Assembly: GCA_905210085.1 (NCBI GenBank)
Contig: CAJLVJ010000012.1
Location: 1-38,579 of the forward strand
From: an uncultured Collinsella sp.
GTDB lineage: Bacteria; Actinomycetota; Coriobacteriia; Coriobacteriales; Coriobacteriaceae
Direction of reading: 5' to 3'
DNA: 38,579 nt
Part shown: piece after piece, positions 1 through 7,626 of the stretch
Numbering within the stretch: position 1 is the first letter of the stretch
Layout: each line of letters begins with the position of its first letter
Notes under the pieces: model-generated
The model's database searches: none
The model's input: the letters and a program-made list of their open reading frames with translations, nothing else
What the model was told of the DNA's origin: nothing
Made by a program: the position numbers and the translations under genes

Positions 1-858
1 CTGCTTGGTGGAGCTTGGTAGGGCGTCTTTGCCGGTTGCAGGTGAGGCAACGGGCGGTGTCGCCTCGGCGGGTTGCGTTGAGGCGGAGGGAGGCGTCGTC
101 TCGGTCGGTTTCGTTATCTCGGGCGAGGTGGCCTTGTCTGCCGCGGCCTTTGCCTCTTCGTATGCCTTGCAGGCGTCGTCATAGGCCGCTTGCGCCTTTT
201 CCAAATCGCCGAGGAGCGCATTTCGCTTGGCTATGTCCTCGTCGATGTGGGCTTTAGCTTCCTTTGCCTCACTTTCGAAATTCTGAACCTGTTTTTCCTG
301 GCTTTCGAGCCGGCGTTGGTAGCGGTGAAGATCATCTTCACAAGATTCTTCTCGCCTTTCTGCCGTCATGATCTCCATGCGCAACTGCTTAATATGCTCC
401 TTAATAGCTGTGCTGGGCTCCTCGCCGCCGAGTGCTTCAAGTGCCTTATCTAATTCTGCCTGAAGGCCGCTTGTCCGGTTGTGGGCCTCATCGTATTTGG
501 CTTGGGCTGCATCGACGTTCGCTTGCATGGCGGGAAGGGGTTCCCTCCGTTTGGCGGCTTCCGCCACCACCATGTCGTAGAGTTCTTGAAATGCGGCAAT
601 GTCATCATCGATTTCCGCAATTTTCTCGGGACTTGCGGCGTCTTTTGCGGCCTCGAGGGTTTTGAGCGCTTCCTGCATGGCTGCATACGCTTTTTCTTTT
701 GCGGCGGCCGCGTCTTCCGTCTGCAAGGCAACTGCACCGGTGGGGGCGCTGGTTTCTGCCGCGATCGCCGTTACGGGGGCGATTCCCGCGACAAGTGCCG
801 CGGAAAGGGCGATGCCCACAGTTGCTCGTCTTGCTCTTCTTGCGAGAATGTCGTTCAT
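1..858 (-). CDS. Coiled-coil secreted surface protein, copy A (C-terminus beyond left edge)
   Basis: The minus-strand frame stays open from the ATG at 858 to the window edge, giving 286 codons without a stop. The first ~30 residues form a signal peptide: an Arg-rich start (ILARRARRATVG), a hydrophobic run and an AxA-type cleavage site near AAIAAET or its equivalent. The middle is a charged, Ala/Glu/Lys/Gln-rich coiled coil (about residues 45-240). It is followed by a Thr/Pro-rich linker that breaks off at the edge, just before where the neighbouring copy carries its LANTGD anchor. The gene is a tandem paralogue of 1159-2226, 1368 bp away. Both ends are almost identical to that copy and the middle is diverged. 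Likely role: wall-anchored surface protein of unknown ligand. The function is inferred from architecture only. Confidence 0.85.
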   Translation of the reverse strand, partial: MNDILARRARRATVGIALSAALVAGIAPVTAIAAETSAPTGAVALQTEDAAAAKEKAYAAMQEALKTLEAAKDAASPEKIAEIDDDIAAFQELYDMVVAEAAKRREPLPAMQANVDAAQAKYDEAHNRTSGLQAELDKALEALGGEEPSTAIKEHIKQLRMEIMTAERREESCEDDLHRYQRRLESQEKQVQNFESEAKEAKAHIDEDIAKRNALLGDLEKAQAAYDDACKAYEEAKAAADKATSPEITKPTETTPPSASTQPAEATPPVASPATGKDALPSSTKQ

Positions 859-914
859 CTCGGCACCTCATTTCAAGGGTCGGCGACTAACTTGGTAGCA
901 CTAATGTAAGTATA
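859..914 (-). promoter_or_regulatory. Upstream region of copy A with candidate -10
   Basis: The ~50 bases before the start codon are nearly identical to those before the second copy (2227-2282). They include a GAGGTG ribosome binding site close to the ATG. A TATACT box (reverse complement of 909-914) lies at the same distance as TATATT in the other copy. I see no convincing -35. The rest of the stretch up to 1072 shows only a small GGCGG/CCGCC hairpin at about 919-935. Confidence 0.4.
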
Positions 915-1072
915 TCAGGCGGTTTGCCCGCCATTGATCGGGCGTGCGCGTATGCCCCTTGATTAACAGCCATTAAATCTATCCCTTAAGGAACGCGGCT
1001 TGCTGGTGTTGTCTGGGCATTGATGGCTGCGTGGTTCAAGAGACGGCGGCATTACCATTTGTTTTTTCAAGT

Positions 1073-1115
1073 AAAGAGGTCCGTTTCCCTGGGTTGGGGA
1101 AACGGGCCTCTTTTT
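1073..1115 (-). terminator. Hairpin terminator after copy B surface gene
   Basis: A strong stem, AAAGAGG-CCGTTTCCC pairing with GGGAAACGG-CCTCTTT around a short loop, lies 44 bases past the stop of the 1159-2226 gene. The longer T run is on the plus-strand side, so it may work in both directions. Confidence 0.65.
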
Positions 1116-1158
1116 GTCTCTTGGCTTGTGGATTGGCAAAGACAATAACCGCTGGCAG

Positions 1159-2226
1159 CTATTTTGAGTTCTTGATGCGGCGTGTGGCTGTGGCGGTTAT
1201 TCCGAGTCCCATGGCGGCGATTCCTGCGAGTGCTATTGCGCTCGGTGCTGTGTCGCCCGTGTTCGCGAGCTTGCCGGCGGTCGTATTTGCTTGCTTGCCA
1301 CTGCTCGAGTTCGCCTGCTTGGTGGAGCTTGGTAGGGCGTCTTTGCCGGTTGCAGGTGAGGCAACGGGCTGTGTTGCCTCGGCTGGTTGCGCCGAGTTGG
1401 AGGGAGGCGTCGTCTCGGTCGGTTTCGTTATCTCGGGCGAGGTGACCTTGTCTGCCGCGGCTTTCGCCTCTTCGTATGCCTTGCAGGCGTCGTCATAGGC
1501 CGCTTGCGCTTTTTTCAAATTGTCGAGGAGCGCATCTCGCCAGGCTGTGAACTGGTCGATATTGGCTTTATATTTCTCTACAGCACGTTCACAGTTATTA
1601 ACTCGGCTTTCCTGATTTCTGAGGCGGTACTGGAACTCGCGGAGCTCCTCTTCGCAATGGCCTACTTGCGCTTTTGCCGTTACGATCTCACTGTGCAACT
1701 GCTTTATTTGCTGTTTAACAGTTTCGACAAACTCCTCGTAGCCGAGTGCTTCGAGTGTCTTAAGCATCTCAAGTTTCTTGTCTAATTCTGCCTGGAGCTC
1801 GCTTACCCGGTTGATGGCCCCGTCGTATTTGGCTTGGGCTGCATCGATGTCCGCTTGCATGGTGGGAAGGAGTTCCCTCTCTTCGGCGGCTTGCGCCGCC
1901 ATCTTTTCGCGGTACTCTTGAAAACGGGCAATGTCATCATTGAATCTCGCAATTTTCTCGGGACTTGCGGCGTTTTTTGCGGCCTCGAGTTTTTTGAGCG
2001 CTTCCTGCATGGCTGCATACGCTTTTTCTTTTGCGGCGGCCGCATCTTCTGTCTGCGGGGCGCCCGAATTGCCGTTAGCGGCGCTCGTCTGCGAAACGGC
2101 CGCACCGGTGGGGGAACTGGTTTCTGCCGCGATCGCCGCTACGGGGGCGATTCCCGCGACAAGTGCCGCGGAAAGGGCGATGCCCACAGTTGCTCGTCTT
2201 GCTCTTCTTGCGAGAATGTCGTTCAT
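1159..2226 (-). CDS. Coiled-coil surface protein with LANTGD anchor, copy B
   Basis: The protein has 355 residues. It starts at 2226 with a GAGGTG ribosome binding site a few bases upstream. Residues 1-34 are a signal peptide. Residues ~60-265 are an Ala/Glu/Lys/Gln-rich coiled coil with heptad-like spacing. A Thr/Pro/Ser linker follows (~268-318). The C-terminus is a cell-wall sorting signal: LANTGD at 320-325, a hydrophobic stretch (IALAGIAAMGLGITATA) and a basic tail (RRIKNSK). This fits a sortase substrate using LAxTG instead of LPxTG. The same LANTGD motif ends the giant protein at 7627-11715, so one sortase probably serves both. The tandem copy A lies downstream. The ligand or role is unknown. 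The single Cys pair in the coiled coil (GHCEE, NNCER) is also present in part in copy A. Confidence 0.88.
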   Translation of the reverse strand: MNDILARRARRATVGIALSAALVAGIAPVAAIAAETSSPTGAAVSQTSAANGNSGAPQTEDAAAAKEKAYAAMQEALKKLEAAKNAASPEKIARFNDDIARFQEYREKMAAQAAEERELLPTMQADIDAAQAKYDGAINRVSELQAELDKKLEMLKTLEALGYEEFVETVKQQIKQLHSEIVTAKAQVGHCEEELREFQYRLRNQESRVNNCERAVEKYKANIDQFTAWRDALLDNLKKAQAAYDDACKAYEEAKAAADKVTSPEITKPTETTPPSNSAQPAEATQPVASPATGKDALPSSTKQANSSSGKQANTTAGKLANTGDTAPSAIALAGIAAMGLGITATATRRIKNSK

Positions 2227-2282
2227 CTCGGCACCTCATTTCAAGGGTCGGCGACTAACTTGGTAGCACTAATGTAAATATA
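2227..2282 (-). promoter_or_regulatory. Upstream region of copy B, duplicated from copy A
   Basis: This stretch matches 859-914 almost base for base, including the ribosome binding site and a TATATT box at the same distance (reverse complement of 2277-2282). Beyond it the two upstream regions diverge, although traces of similarity remain (GTGCGCGTAT). The duplication therefore included the promoter, and both copies could be expressed. Confidence 0.4.
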
Positions 2283-2365
2283 CCATGCTAGTTGACCCGA
2301 CACTGGCTGGGTGTGCGCGTATACCCCTCCCCTGAAAACTGAATCCCGTTAGAAATGACGAGTTG

Positions 2366-2395
2366 TTTACGCTTCTTTTGGGGTGGCGGTACTAT
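2366..2395 (+). promoter_or_regulatory. Candidate promoter of the first ABC exporter operon
   Basis: TTTACG at 2366-2371 and TACTAT at 2390-2395 are separated by 18 bases. They lie about 45 bases before the chosen start of the ABC gene. The call comes from pattern matching only. Confidence 0.3.
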
Positions 2396-2440
2396 CATGG
2401 TTCGAATTGAATGTGGATGATGATAGGGGAGCGCCTATAC

Positions 2441-4285
2441 ATGATTGAGCTGCTCAGGCGTTTTGGTGGTAAGTTTCGCCGGTATATGGTGATTGGCCCT
2501 GCGTGCAAGTTGATCGAAGTAATCTTTGACCTTCTTACGCCGCTGGTGATTGCCCAGATGATCGACAAGGGCATTGGAGCGCACGACGTGAACGCCGTTA
2601 TCCACTACGGCATGGTGCTCGCCGCCATGGCCGTGATTGGCATCTCGTTTACGCTCGTCTGCCAAAAGATGGCGGCGCTCACCTCGCAGGGCATGGGCAC
2701 TGACATTCGCGGCGCACTCTACCAGCACATCAACAAGCTGAGCTATGCTGAGCTCGATCGCTTTGGCACGCCGTCGCTCATCACGCGCATTACCAACGAC
2801 ATCAACCAGGTGCAGCTCGCCGTGGCGCTGGGCGTGCGTATGCTCATCCGCTGGCCTTTCCTGGCGGTGGGCTCCATGGTCGCGGCCCTTGCCATCGACC
2901 TTAAGCTCGGCGTGATCTTTTTGATTTGCACGCCCGCCATCGGCTTGGTGTTCTGGTTTGTCATGGCGCGCTGCATCCCGTACTACAAGCAGCTGCAGGC
3001 AAAGCTCGACCGCATCGCGCTCATTTGCCGCGAGGGGCTTTCGGGCGCCCGTGTGATTCGCGCCTTTGTACGCGAAGATCACGAGCGCGAGCGCTTTGCC
3101 CAAGCCGCCGATGACCAGGCCCATACCGCCATTGCGGTGGGTAAGCTCTCGTCGGTCCTTAACCCCGTCACATTCTTGGTGATGAACCTGGGCGTGTGCG
3201 CCATCCTATGGGTGGGCGGCATCCAGGTCAACGTGGGCGAGCTTACGCAGGGCCAGGTCATGGCGTTTGTGAACTACATGACGCAGACGCTCACCTCCAT
3301 CGTGTACGTCGCCAACCTGGTCGTGGTCTTTACCAAGGCGAGCGCCAGCGCGTCGCGCATCAATGAGGTGCTCAATTGCGAGCCGAGCATCACCGACGAG
3401 AACAACGAACCGGTCGCACTGCCCGAGCCGGGCAATGTCGCTCCAGTCCCCGCGCTGAGCTTGAGCCATGCGAGCTTTTCGTTTGGCGCGGGCGCGGCAA
3501 ATGCCGTGAGCGATGTGACCCTGGAATTGCCGATGGGCAAAACGCTCGGCATTATCGGTGGCACGGGTAGCGGCAAGTCCACACTCGTCTCGCTTATCCC
3601 GCGCCTGTACGATGCGAGCACCGGCAGCGTGAGCGTGATGGGTGCCGACGTGCGCACCTGGCCGCTCGACCAGCTGCGCCGTGTGGTCGCGACCGTTCCG
3701 CAGCGCGCGTCGCTGGTGAGCGGCACCATCCGCAGCAACCTGACCTGGCGCGATGAGGCGGCAACCGACGAGGAACTCTGGGCGGCGCTCGACATGGCGC
3801 AGGCGAGCGAGTTCGTGCGCAACAAGCCGCAGGGGCTCGATGCCCCGGTCGAGGCGGGCGGTAAGAACTTCAGCGGTGGCCAACGCCAGCGCCTGACCAT
3901 CGCGCGCGCCCTGGTGGGCTCGCCTCAGATATTGATCATGGACGATTCCGCCTCGGCGCTCGACTTTAAGACCGACGCGGCGCTTCGCCATGCCATCCGC
4001 GAGCGCAGTGTGCGCGGTGCCGCCGAGGGCGGGCTGCCGCTCACGACCGTCATCGTGAGCCAACGTGTCTCGACCGTTCGCGATGCCGACATGATCTGCG
4101 TACTCGACCACGGCTCGGTTGCGGGCCTGGGCACGCATGACGAGCTGTACGCGACCTGCCAGCTCTATCGCGAGATTTGTCAGTCGCAGCTGCGCCGCGA
4201 GGAGCTCGAGGGCCAGCAGGGGAGCACGACGCCCGCGTCCGCTCCGACCGCCCCCGCATCCGTCTGCGCAAAGGAGGGATGCTAA
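2441..4285 (+). CDS. ABC exporter half-transporter, degenerate-site subunit
   Basis: The protein has 614 residues and is a type I ABC exporter with fused membrane and nucleotide-binding domains. A six-helix membrane domain covers about residues 10-310. The ATPase domain has Walker A GGTGSGKST (~372), signature SGGQRQR (~477) and Walker B ILIMDDS (~497-503). In Walker B the usual catalytic Glu is Asp, which marks the non-hydrolysing site of heterodimeric exporters such as TmrAB or LmrCD. The start at 2441 is preferred over the in-frame ATG at 2411 because AGGGGAG lies 9 bases before it. The stop directly abuts the next gene's ATG, and that gene's AAGGAGGG site lies inside this coding end, so the two are co-translated. 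The C-terminal tail is Ala/Pro/Thr-rich. The substrate cannot be read from sequence; drugs, peptides or lipids are all possible. Confidence 0.93.
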   Translation: MIELLRRFGGKFRRYMVIGPACKLIEVIFDLLTPLVIAQMIDKGIGAHDVNAVIHYGMVLAAMAVIGISFTLVCQKMAALTSQGMGTDIRGALYQHINKLSYAELDRFGTPSLITRITNDINQVQLAVALGVRMLIRWPFLAVGSMVAALAIDLKLGVIFLICTPAIGLVFWFVMARCIPYYKQLQAKLDRIALICREGLSGARVIRAFVREDHERERFAQAADDQAHTAIAVGKLSSVLNPVTFLVMNLGVCAILWVGGIQVNVGELTQGQVMAFVNYMTQTLTSIVYVANLVVVFTKASASASRINEVLNCEPSITDENNEPVALPEPGNVAPVPALSLSHASFSFGAGAANAVSDVTLELPMGKTLGIIGGTGSGKSTLVSLIPRLYDASTGSVSVMGADVRTWPLDQLRRVVATVPQRASLVSGTIRSNLTWRDEAATDEELWAALDMAQASEFVRNKPQGLDAPVEAGGKNFSGGQRQRLTIARALVGSPQILIMDDSASALDFKTDAALRHAIRERSVRGAAEGGLPLTTVIVSQRVSTVRDADMICVLDHGSVAGLGTHDELYATCQLYREICQSQLRREELEGQQGSTTPASAPTAPASVCAKEGC

Positions 4286-6145
4286 ATGAATCCGTACACT
4301 TCCTCCGGTTCGGTCGCCACGATGACGGCCAACGTGTCCGGTAACGATAACCTCAACGACCTGGGCGACGGTCCGCGCCAGCCCGGCGATCCCGAGCGCT
4401 ATCCCGTGGGTGCGGTGACCCGCCGCTTGCTGGGCTACGTTCGTCCGCATCGCATTTCGTTTGTTGCGTCGTTTGTGAGCGCCGCCATCTCCGTGATTCT
4501 GCAGCTCTACACGCCCATCCTCATCGGCGAGGGCATCGACCTGATCGTTGCCGCCGGGCAGGTGGACTTTGACGCACTGCTGCCGCTCGTTACCAAGCTC
4601 GCGATTGTCGTCGTAGGTGCTGCGGCCTTCCAGTGGCTACAGGGCTACTGCGTCAACCGCCTGTCCTACGAGACGGTGCGCGACATGCGCGTGGAGGCGA
4701 GCGACAAGCTCAGCCGTATGCCGCTCAGCTTTATCGACAGCCATGCCCACGGCGACCTTATGAGCCGCGTGGTCAACGACGTGGATCAGGTGGGTGACGG
4801 CCTGCTGCAGGGTTTTACCCAGCTTTTCACCGGCGTTATCACCATCGTGGGCACGCTCGCGTTTATGCTCTCCATTAACCTGACCATGACGCTCGTGGTG
4901 GTGCTCGTCACGCCGCTTTCCATCTTTGCTGCCGGTGCTATTGCCAAGCTCTCCAACAAGAGCTTTACGGCTCAGCAGCGCATTCAAGGGCAGCTCGGTG
5001 GTCATATCGAGGAGTATGTGGGCGAGCAAAAGCTTGTCGACGCCTTTGCCTATGGCCCCAACGCTCAGCAGCGCTTCGATGCCCTCAATGCCGAGCTCTA
5101 CACCGCGGGCGAGTGCGCGCAGTTTATGGGTTCGCTCTCCAACCCCGGTACGCGTTTTATCAATAACATCATCTATGCCGTGGTCGCTGTGATCGGCTGC
5201 GTGGGCGTGATCACGGGCGTGCCCGCGGCGCTTACGGTGGGCGGCGTGCAGATCTTCCTGTCCTACGCCAACCAGTACACCAAGCCGTTCAACGAGGTCA
5301 CCAACGTCATTACGCAGATCCAGACCGCGTACGCCTCGGCGCGCCGCATGTTTGCGCTGCTCGATGCGCGCGAGCAGGAGCCCGACGCGTCGGACGCTGT
5401 AGAGCTTGTCGCCCCGCAGGGCGAGGTGACTTTTGAACACGTGGACTTTAGCTACGTGCCCGACCGCAAGCTGCTGCAGGATATCTGCATCGATGCCAAG
5501 CCCGGTATGCGCTTTGCCCTGGTCGGTCCTACGGGCTGTGGCAAGACGACGCTCATCAATTTGCTACTGCGTTTTTACGATATCGATGCCGGTCGCATTG
5601 CGGTCGATGGCCGTTCCTCGCGTGACTACACGCGCGCAAGCCTGCGCCGCGCCTTTGGCATGGTGCTGCAGGACACTTGGCTGTTCGAGGGCACGGTGGC
5701 GGAAAACATCGCCTACGGTTGTCCCGATGCCACGCGCGAACAGGTTGTCGAGGCGGCCAAGCGCGCGCACGCGCACAAGTTTATCGTGCAGCTGCCAGGC
5801 GGCTACGATACGGTGATCGGCGAGGACGGCGGCACGTTTAGCCAGGGTCAAAAACAGCTGCTGTGCATCGCACGCGTTATGCTCACCGACCCGGCGATTT
5901 TGCTGCTGGACGAGGCGACCTCGAGCATCGATACCCGCACCGAGCTGCAGGTGCAGGCGGCATTCGATGAGCTCATGGCTGGCCGCACAAGCTTTGTCGT
6001 GGCGCATCGCCTGAGCACCATCCGCAACGCCGACTGCATTTTGGTGATGCGCGACGGCCAGATTATCGAGCGCGGCACGCACGACGAGCTGCTAGCGGCA
6101 GGCGGCTTCTACGCCGAACTCTACCGCAGCCAATTCGCCCAGTAA
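4286..6145 (+). CDS. ABC exporter half-transporter, catalytic subunit
   Basis: The protein has 619 residues and is the partner of the preceding gene. An N-terminal extension of ~45 residues precedes a six-helix membrane domain (~50-335). The ATPase domain has Walker A GPTGCGKTT (~414), a signature variant FSQGQKQ (~517), canonical Walker B AILLLDEATSS (~537-547) with the catalytic Glu, and an H-loop VVAHRLST (~571). One canonical and one degenerate subunit side by side is the standard arrangement of a heterodimeric exporter. It acts in the cytoplasmic membrane. The ATG follows the upstream stop with no gap. No clear terminator follows; the next gene starts 127 bases on with its own possible promoter. 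The substrate is unknown. Confidence 0.93.
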   Translation: MNPYTSSGSVATMTANVSGNDNLNDLGDGPRQPGDPERYPVGAVTRRLLGYVRPHRISFVASFVSAAISVILQLYTPILIGEGIDLIVAAGQVDFDALLPLVTKLAIVVVGAAAFQWLQGYCVNRLSYETVRDMRVEASDKLSRMPLSFIDSHAHGDLMSRVVNDVDQVGDGLLQGFTQLFTGVITIVGTLAFMLSINLTMTLVVVLVTPLSIFAAGAIAKLSNKSFTAQQRIQGQLGGHIEEYVGEQKLVDAFAYGPNAQQRFDALNAELYTAGECAQFMGSLSNPGTRFINNIIYAVVAVIGCVGVITGVPAALTVGGVQIFLSYANQYTKPFNEVTNVITQIQTAYASARRMFALLDAREQEPDASDAVELVAPQGEVTFEHVDFSYVPDRKLLQDICIDAKPGMRFALVGPTGCGKTTLINLLLRFYDIDAGRIAVDGRSSRDYTRASLRRAFGMVLQDTWLFEGTVAENIAYGCPDATREQVVEAAKRAHAHKFIVQLPGGYDTVIGEDGGTFSQGQKQLLCIARVMLTDPAILLLDEATSSIDTRTELQVQAAFDELMAGRTSFVVAHRLSTIRNADCILVMRDGQIIERGTHDELLAAGGFYAELYRSQFAQ

Positions 6146-6185
6146 GCAAGCCCGTGGGGCAAATTAATCAATCGACAGACGGTGG

Positions 6186-6213
6186 TTTACATCTGTCACG
6201 TTAGTACTAAGAT
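6186..6213 (+). promoter_or_regulatory. Candidate promoter of the flavodoxin-like gene
   Basis: TTTACA at 6186-6191 and TAAGAT at 6208-6213 are spaced by 16 bases, in an AT-rich patch that stands out from the surrounding GC-rich DNA. Confidence 0.3.
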
Positions 6214-6272
6214 ATTCATCTAATAAATTGCATTAGTGGCTTTAGTTTTGGGGGAAACGAGGCAACGTGACT

Positions 6273-6824
6273 ATGACGTGCTCTTTGGTGGTTAACAGCA
6301 AGAGCGGTAATACCAGGATGGTTTCGGGCGCGATCAAGCGCGCTCTGCAGGCTGTGGGCGTTGAGTTTGTCCATGCCGCGGCGTTGAGCGACGATGCGGA
6401 TGCAGATCAGGTTGCGCTCGAGGCGCAGGGCGCCTGCGCGGCCGATACGGTGCTCGTCGGTTTTTGGTGCGACAAGGGCGCATGCACGCCTTCGGTCGCG
6501 ACGTTGCTCTCCACCTTGCACGGCAAGCGCGTCTTCCTGTTTGGCACCTGCGGTTTTGGCGCCGACCAGAGCTATTACCAGCAGATTATTGATCGCGTAA
6601 CTTCTAATTTGGCTGGGGATGCCGAGCTGGCGGGCTGGGCGATGTGCCAGGGCAAGATGGGCCCCGCGGTTAAGCAGCGCTACGAGGCCATGCTCGAGCA
6701 AGATCCCGACAATGTCCGCTTTAAGATGCTGCTCGATAACTGGGTCGCCGCAAAGGATCACCCCACCAAGGAAGATCTGGACAACATGGCTGCAGCCGCC
6801 AAAAAGGCCGTGCTGGGGGAGTAG
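6273..6824 (+). CDS. Flavodoxin family protein
   Basis: The protein has 183 residues. The N-terminus (CSLVVNSKSGNTRMV) is a beta strand followed by the phosphate-binding loop of flavodoxins (SKSGNT), which holds the FMN phosphate. Later segments (VLVGFWCDKG near residue 63, FLFGTCGFGAD near 88) match the other two FMN-contact loops. The C-terminal ~50 residues (LLDNWVAAKDHPTKEDLDNM) form a helical tail beyond a minimal flavodoxin. It probably carries electrons in the cytoplasm for an unknown partner reductase. The ATG at 6273 has GAGG 10 bases upstream; a GTG at 6267 would add two residues and is also possible. It is transcribed alone, and a large palindromic repeat begins 42 bases after the stop. 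The partner cannot be told from the neighbours. Confidence 0.8.
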   Translation: MTCSLVVNSKSGNTRMVSGAIKRALQAVGVEFVHAAALSDDADADQVALEAQGACAADTVLVGFWCDKGACTPSVATLLSTLHGKRVFLFGTCGFGADQSYYQQIIDRVTSNLAGDAELAGWAMCQGKMGPAVKQRYEAMLEQDPDNVRFKMLLDNWVAAKDHPTKEDLDNMAAAAKKAVLGE

Positions 6825-6866
6825 CTCCCATCGCTGACGGCGGTCGGTCCATCTTTCTAAATGAAA

Positions 6867-6996
6867 CGTCCTCCCGGGCGTCGGGGGCACGAAGTTCCCT
6901 GTTCTACAGTCCTGCGCAAGACGAAGGCCACATTAAGTGGCCTTCTTTGCGTGCGGAACTCGCGATGAACTTCGTGCCCCGCCGTCCGGGAGGACG
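6867..6996 (+). repeat. ~130-nt palindromic element, copy 1
   Basis: The left arm 6867-6896 pairs with the right arm 6968-6996 over ~29 bp with few mismatches. The 71-nt core between them is itself a long imperfect hairpin centred on GAAGGCCAC-ATTAA-GTGGCCTTC. The reverse complement of the core matches 12274-12345 at about 60 of its first 60 bases. The outer arms of the two copies are unrelated in sequence, yet each pairs with itself. The element starts 42 bases after the flavodoxin stop, in the gene's sense orientation. It has no protein-coding potential that I trust. Confidence 0.85.
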
Positions 6997-7030
6997 CCTC
7001 TTTATTGATGGGAGGCCTGATAGGTCGATG

Positions 7031-7503
7031 GTTCCGTGCCCGGATGCGTCCAAAGTGGGACGGGCTTTCCGGATGGGCAGGCTTTCGAAAAATGCGTCCC
7101 GGAATTTGCCTTTGGAATGGGACGTAGTTTCCCGTTGAGGTGCTTTGCGGAAAGTGCATCCCACTCTGGGCGGTCGAAGTGGGACACACTTTCCCAAAGG
7201 CGCTCCAACGGGAAATTGCGTCCCATTATTCGGTCAAGAAACGGGATGCATTTTCCCAATGAGAGCAAAACCGGAAAATGCATCCCACAATCAGCCCTCA
7301 AAGTGGGACGCCGTTTCCCAATGAGGCTCAAGCGGAAAATGCATCCCGGAATTTGCGCTCAAAGTGGGATGCGGTTTCCGGTTGAGGGCCTAAGAGGAAA
7401 ATGCGTCCCAGAATCGACGCTTGAAATGGGATGTAGTTTCCCGATGAGGCACTCGACGGAAAATACATCCCAGAAATGGCCTTTGAGCTGGGATAAGATT
7501 TCC
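7031..7503 (+). repeat. Palindrome array 1 (8 units, 62-nt period)
   Basis: Each unit is a right arm such as GGAAAATGCATCCC, a ~18-nt spacer (consensus near AGAATTTGCGCTCAAAGT) and a left arm such as GGGACGCACTTTCC, then ~15 nt to the next unit. The GGGA of successive left arms falls at 7057, 7119, 7181, 7243, 7305, 7366, 7428 and 7490, a period of 62 with one step of 61. The arms pair within and between units. The array begins and ends with a half palindrome. The period is not a multiple of three, there is no ribosome binding site and frames are open on both strands, so coding is unlikely. It fills the gap before the giant surface gene. Confidence 0.9.
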
Positions 7504-7522
7504 GCGGCATCTCGGATTCTCA

Positions 7523-7596
7523 AAAATGAGACACGCCGTTGGCGAAAATGAGACACGTGATATCGGGCATCGGATGTATCATTTGCAAAAATGAGT
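7523..7596 (+). repeat. Short AAAATGAGACACG direct repeats upstream of the surface gene
   Basis: AAAATGAGACACG occurs exactly at 7523-7535 and 7545-7557, 22 bases apart. A partial third copy (CAAAAATGAG) lies at about 7586-7595. The repeats sit between the palindrome array and the start of the giant surface gene, where its promoter should be. No clean -35/-10 pair is visible. Confidence 0.6.
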
Positions 7597-7626
7597 CCAC
7601 TCCACTCGAATAAAGCGAGGTCCCTC

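Noticed and set aside
6267..6272. GTG start for the flavodoxin-like gene
   Set aside because: The GAGG site is only four bases from this GTG, and the ATG at 6273 has better spacing; the difference is two residues.
7031..7503. CRISPR array
   Set aside because: The spacers are similar to each other, not unique, the repeats are variable palindromes, and no cas genes are present.
7036..7551. 171-residue frame across palindrome array 1, with repeated peptide patterns such as GMHFP and GKCIP
   Set aside because: The 62-nt period shifts frame each unit, frames are open on both strands, and there is no ribosome binding site. The peptides are a reflection of the DNA palindromes.
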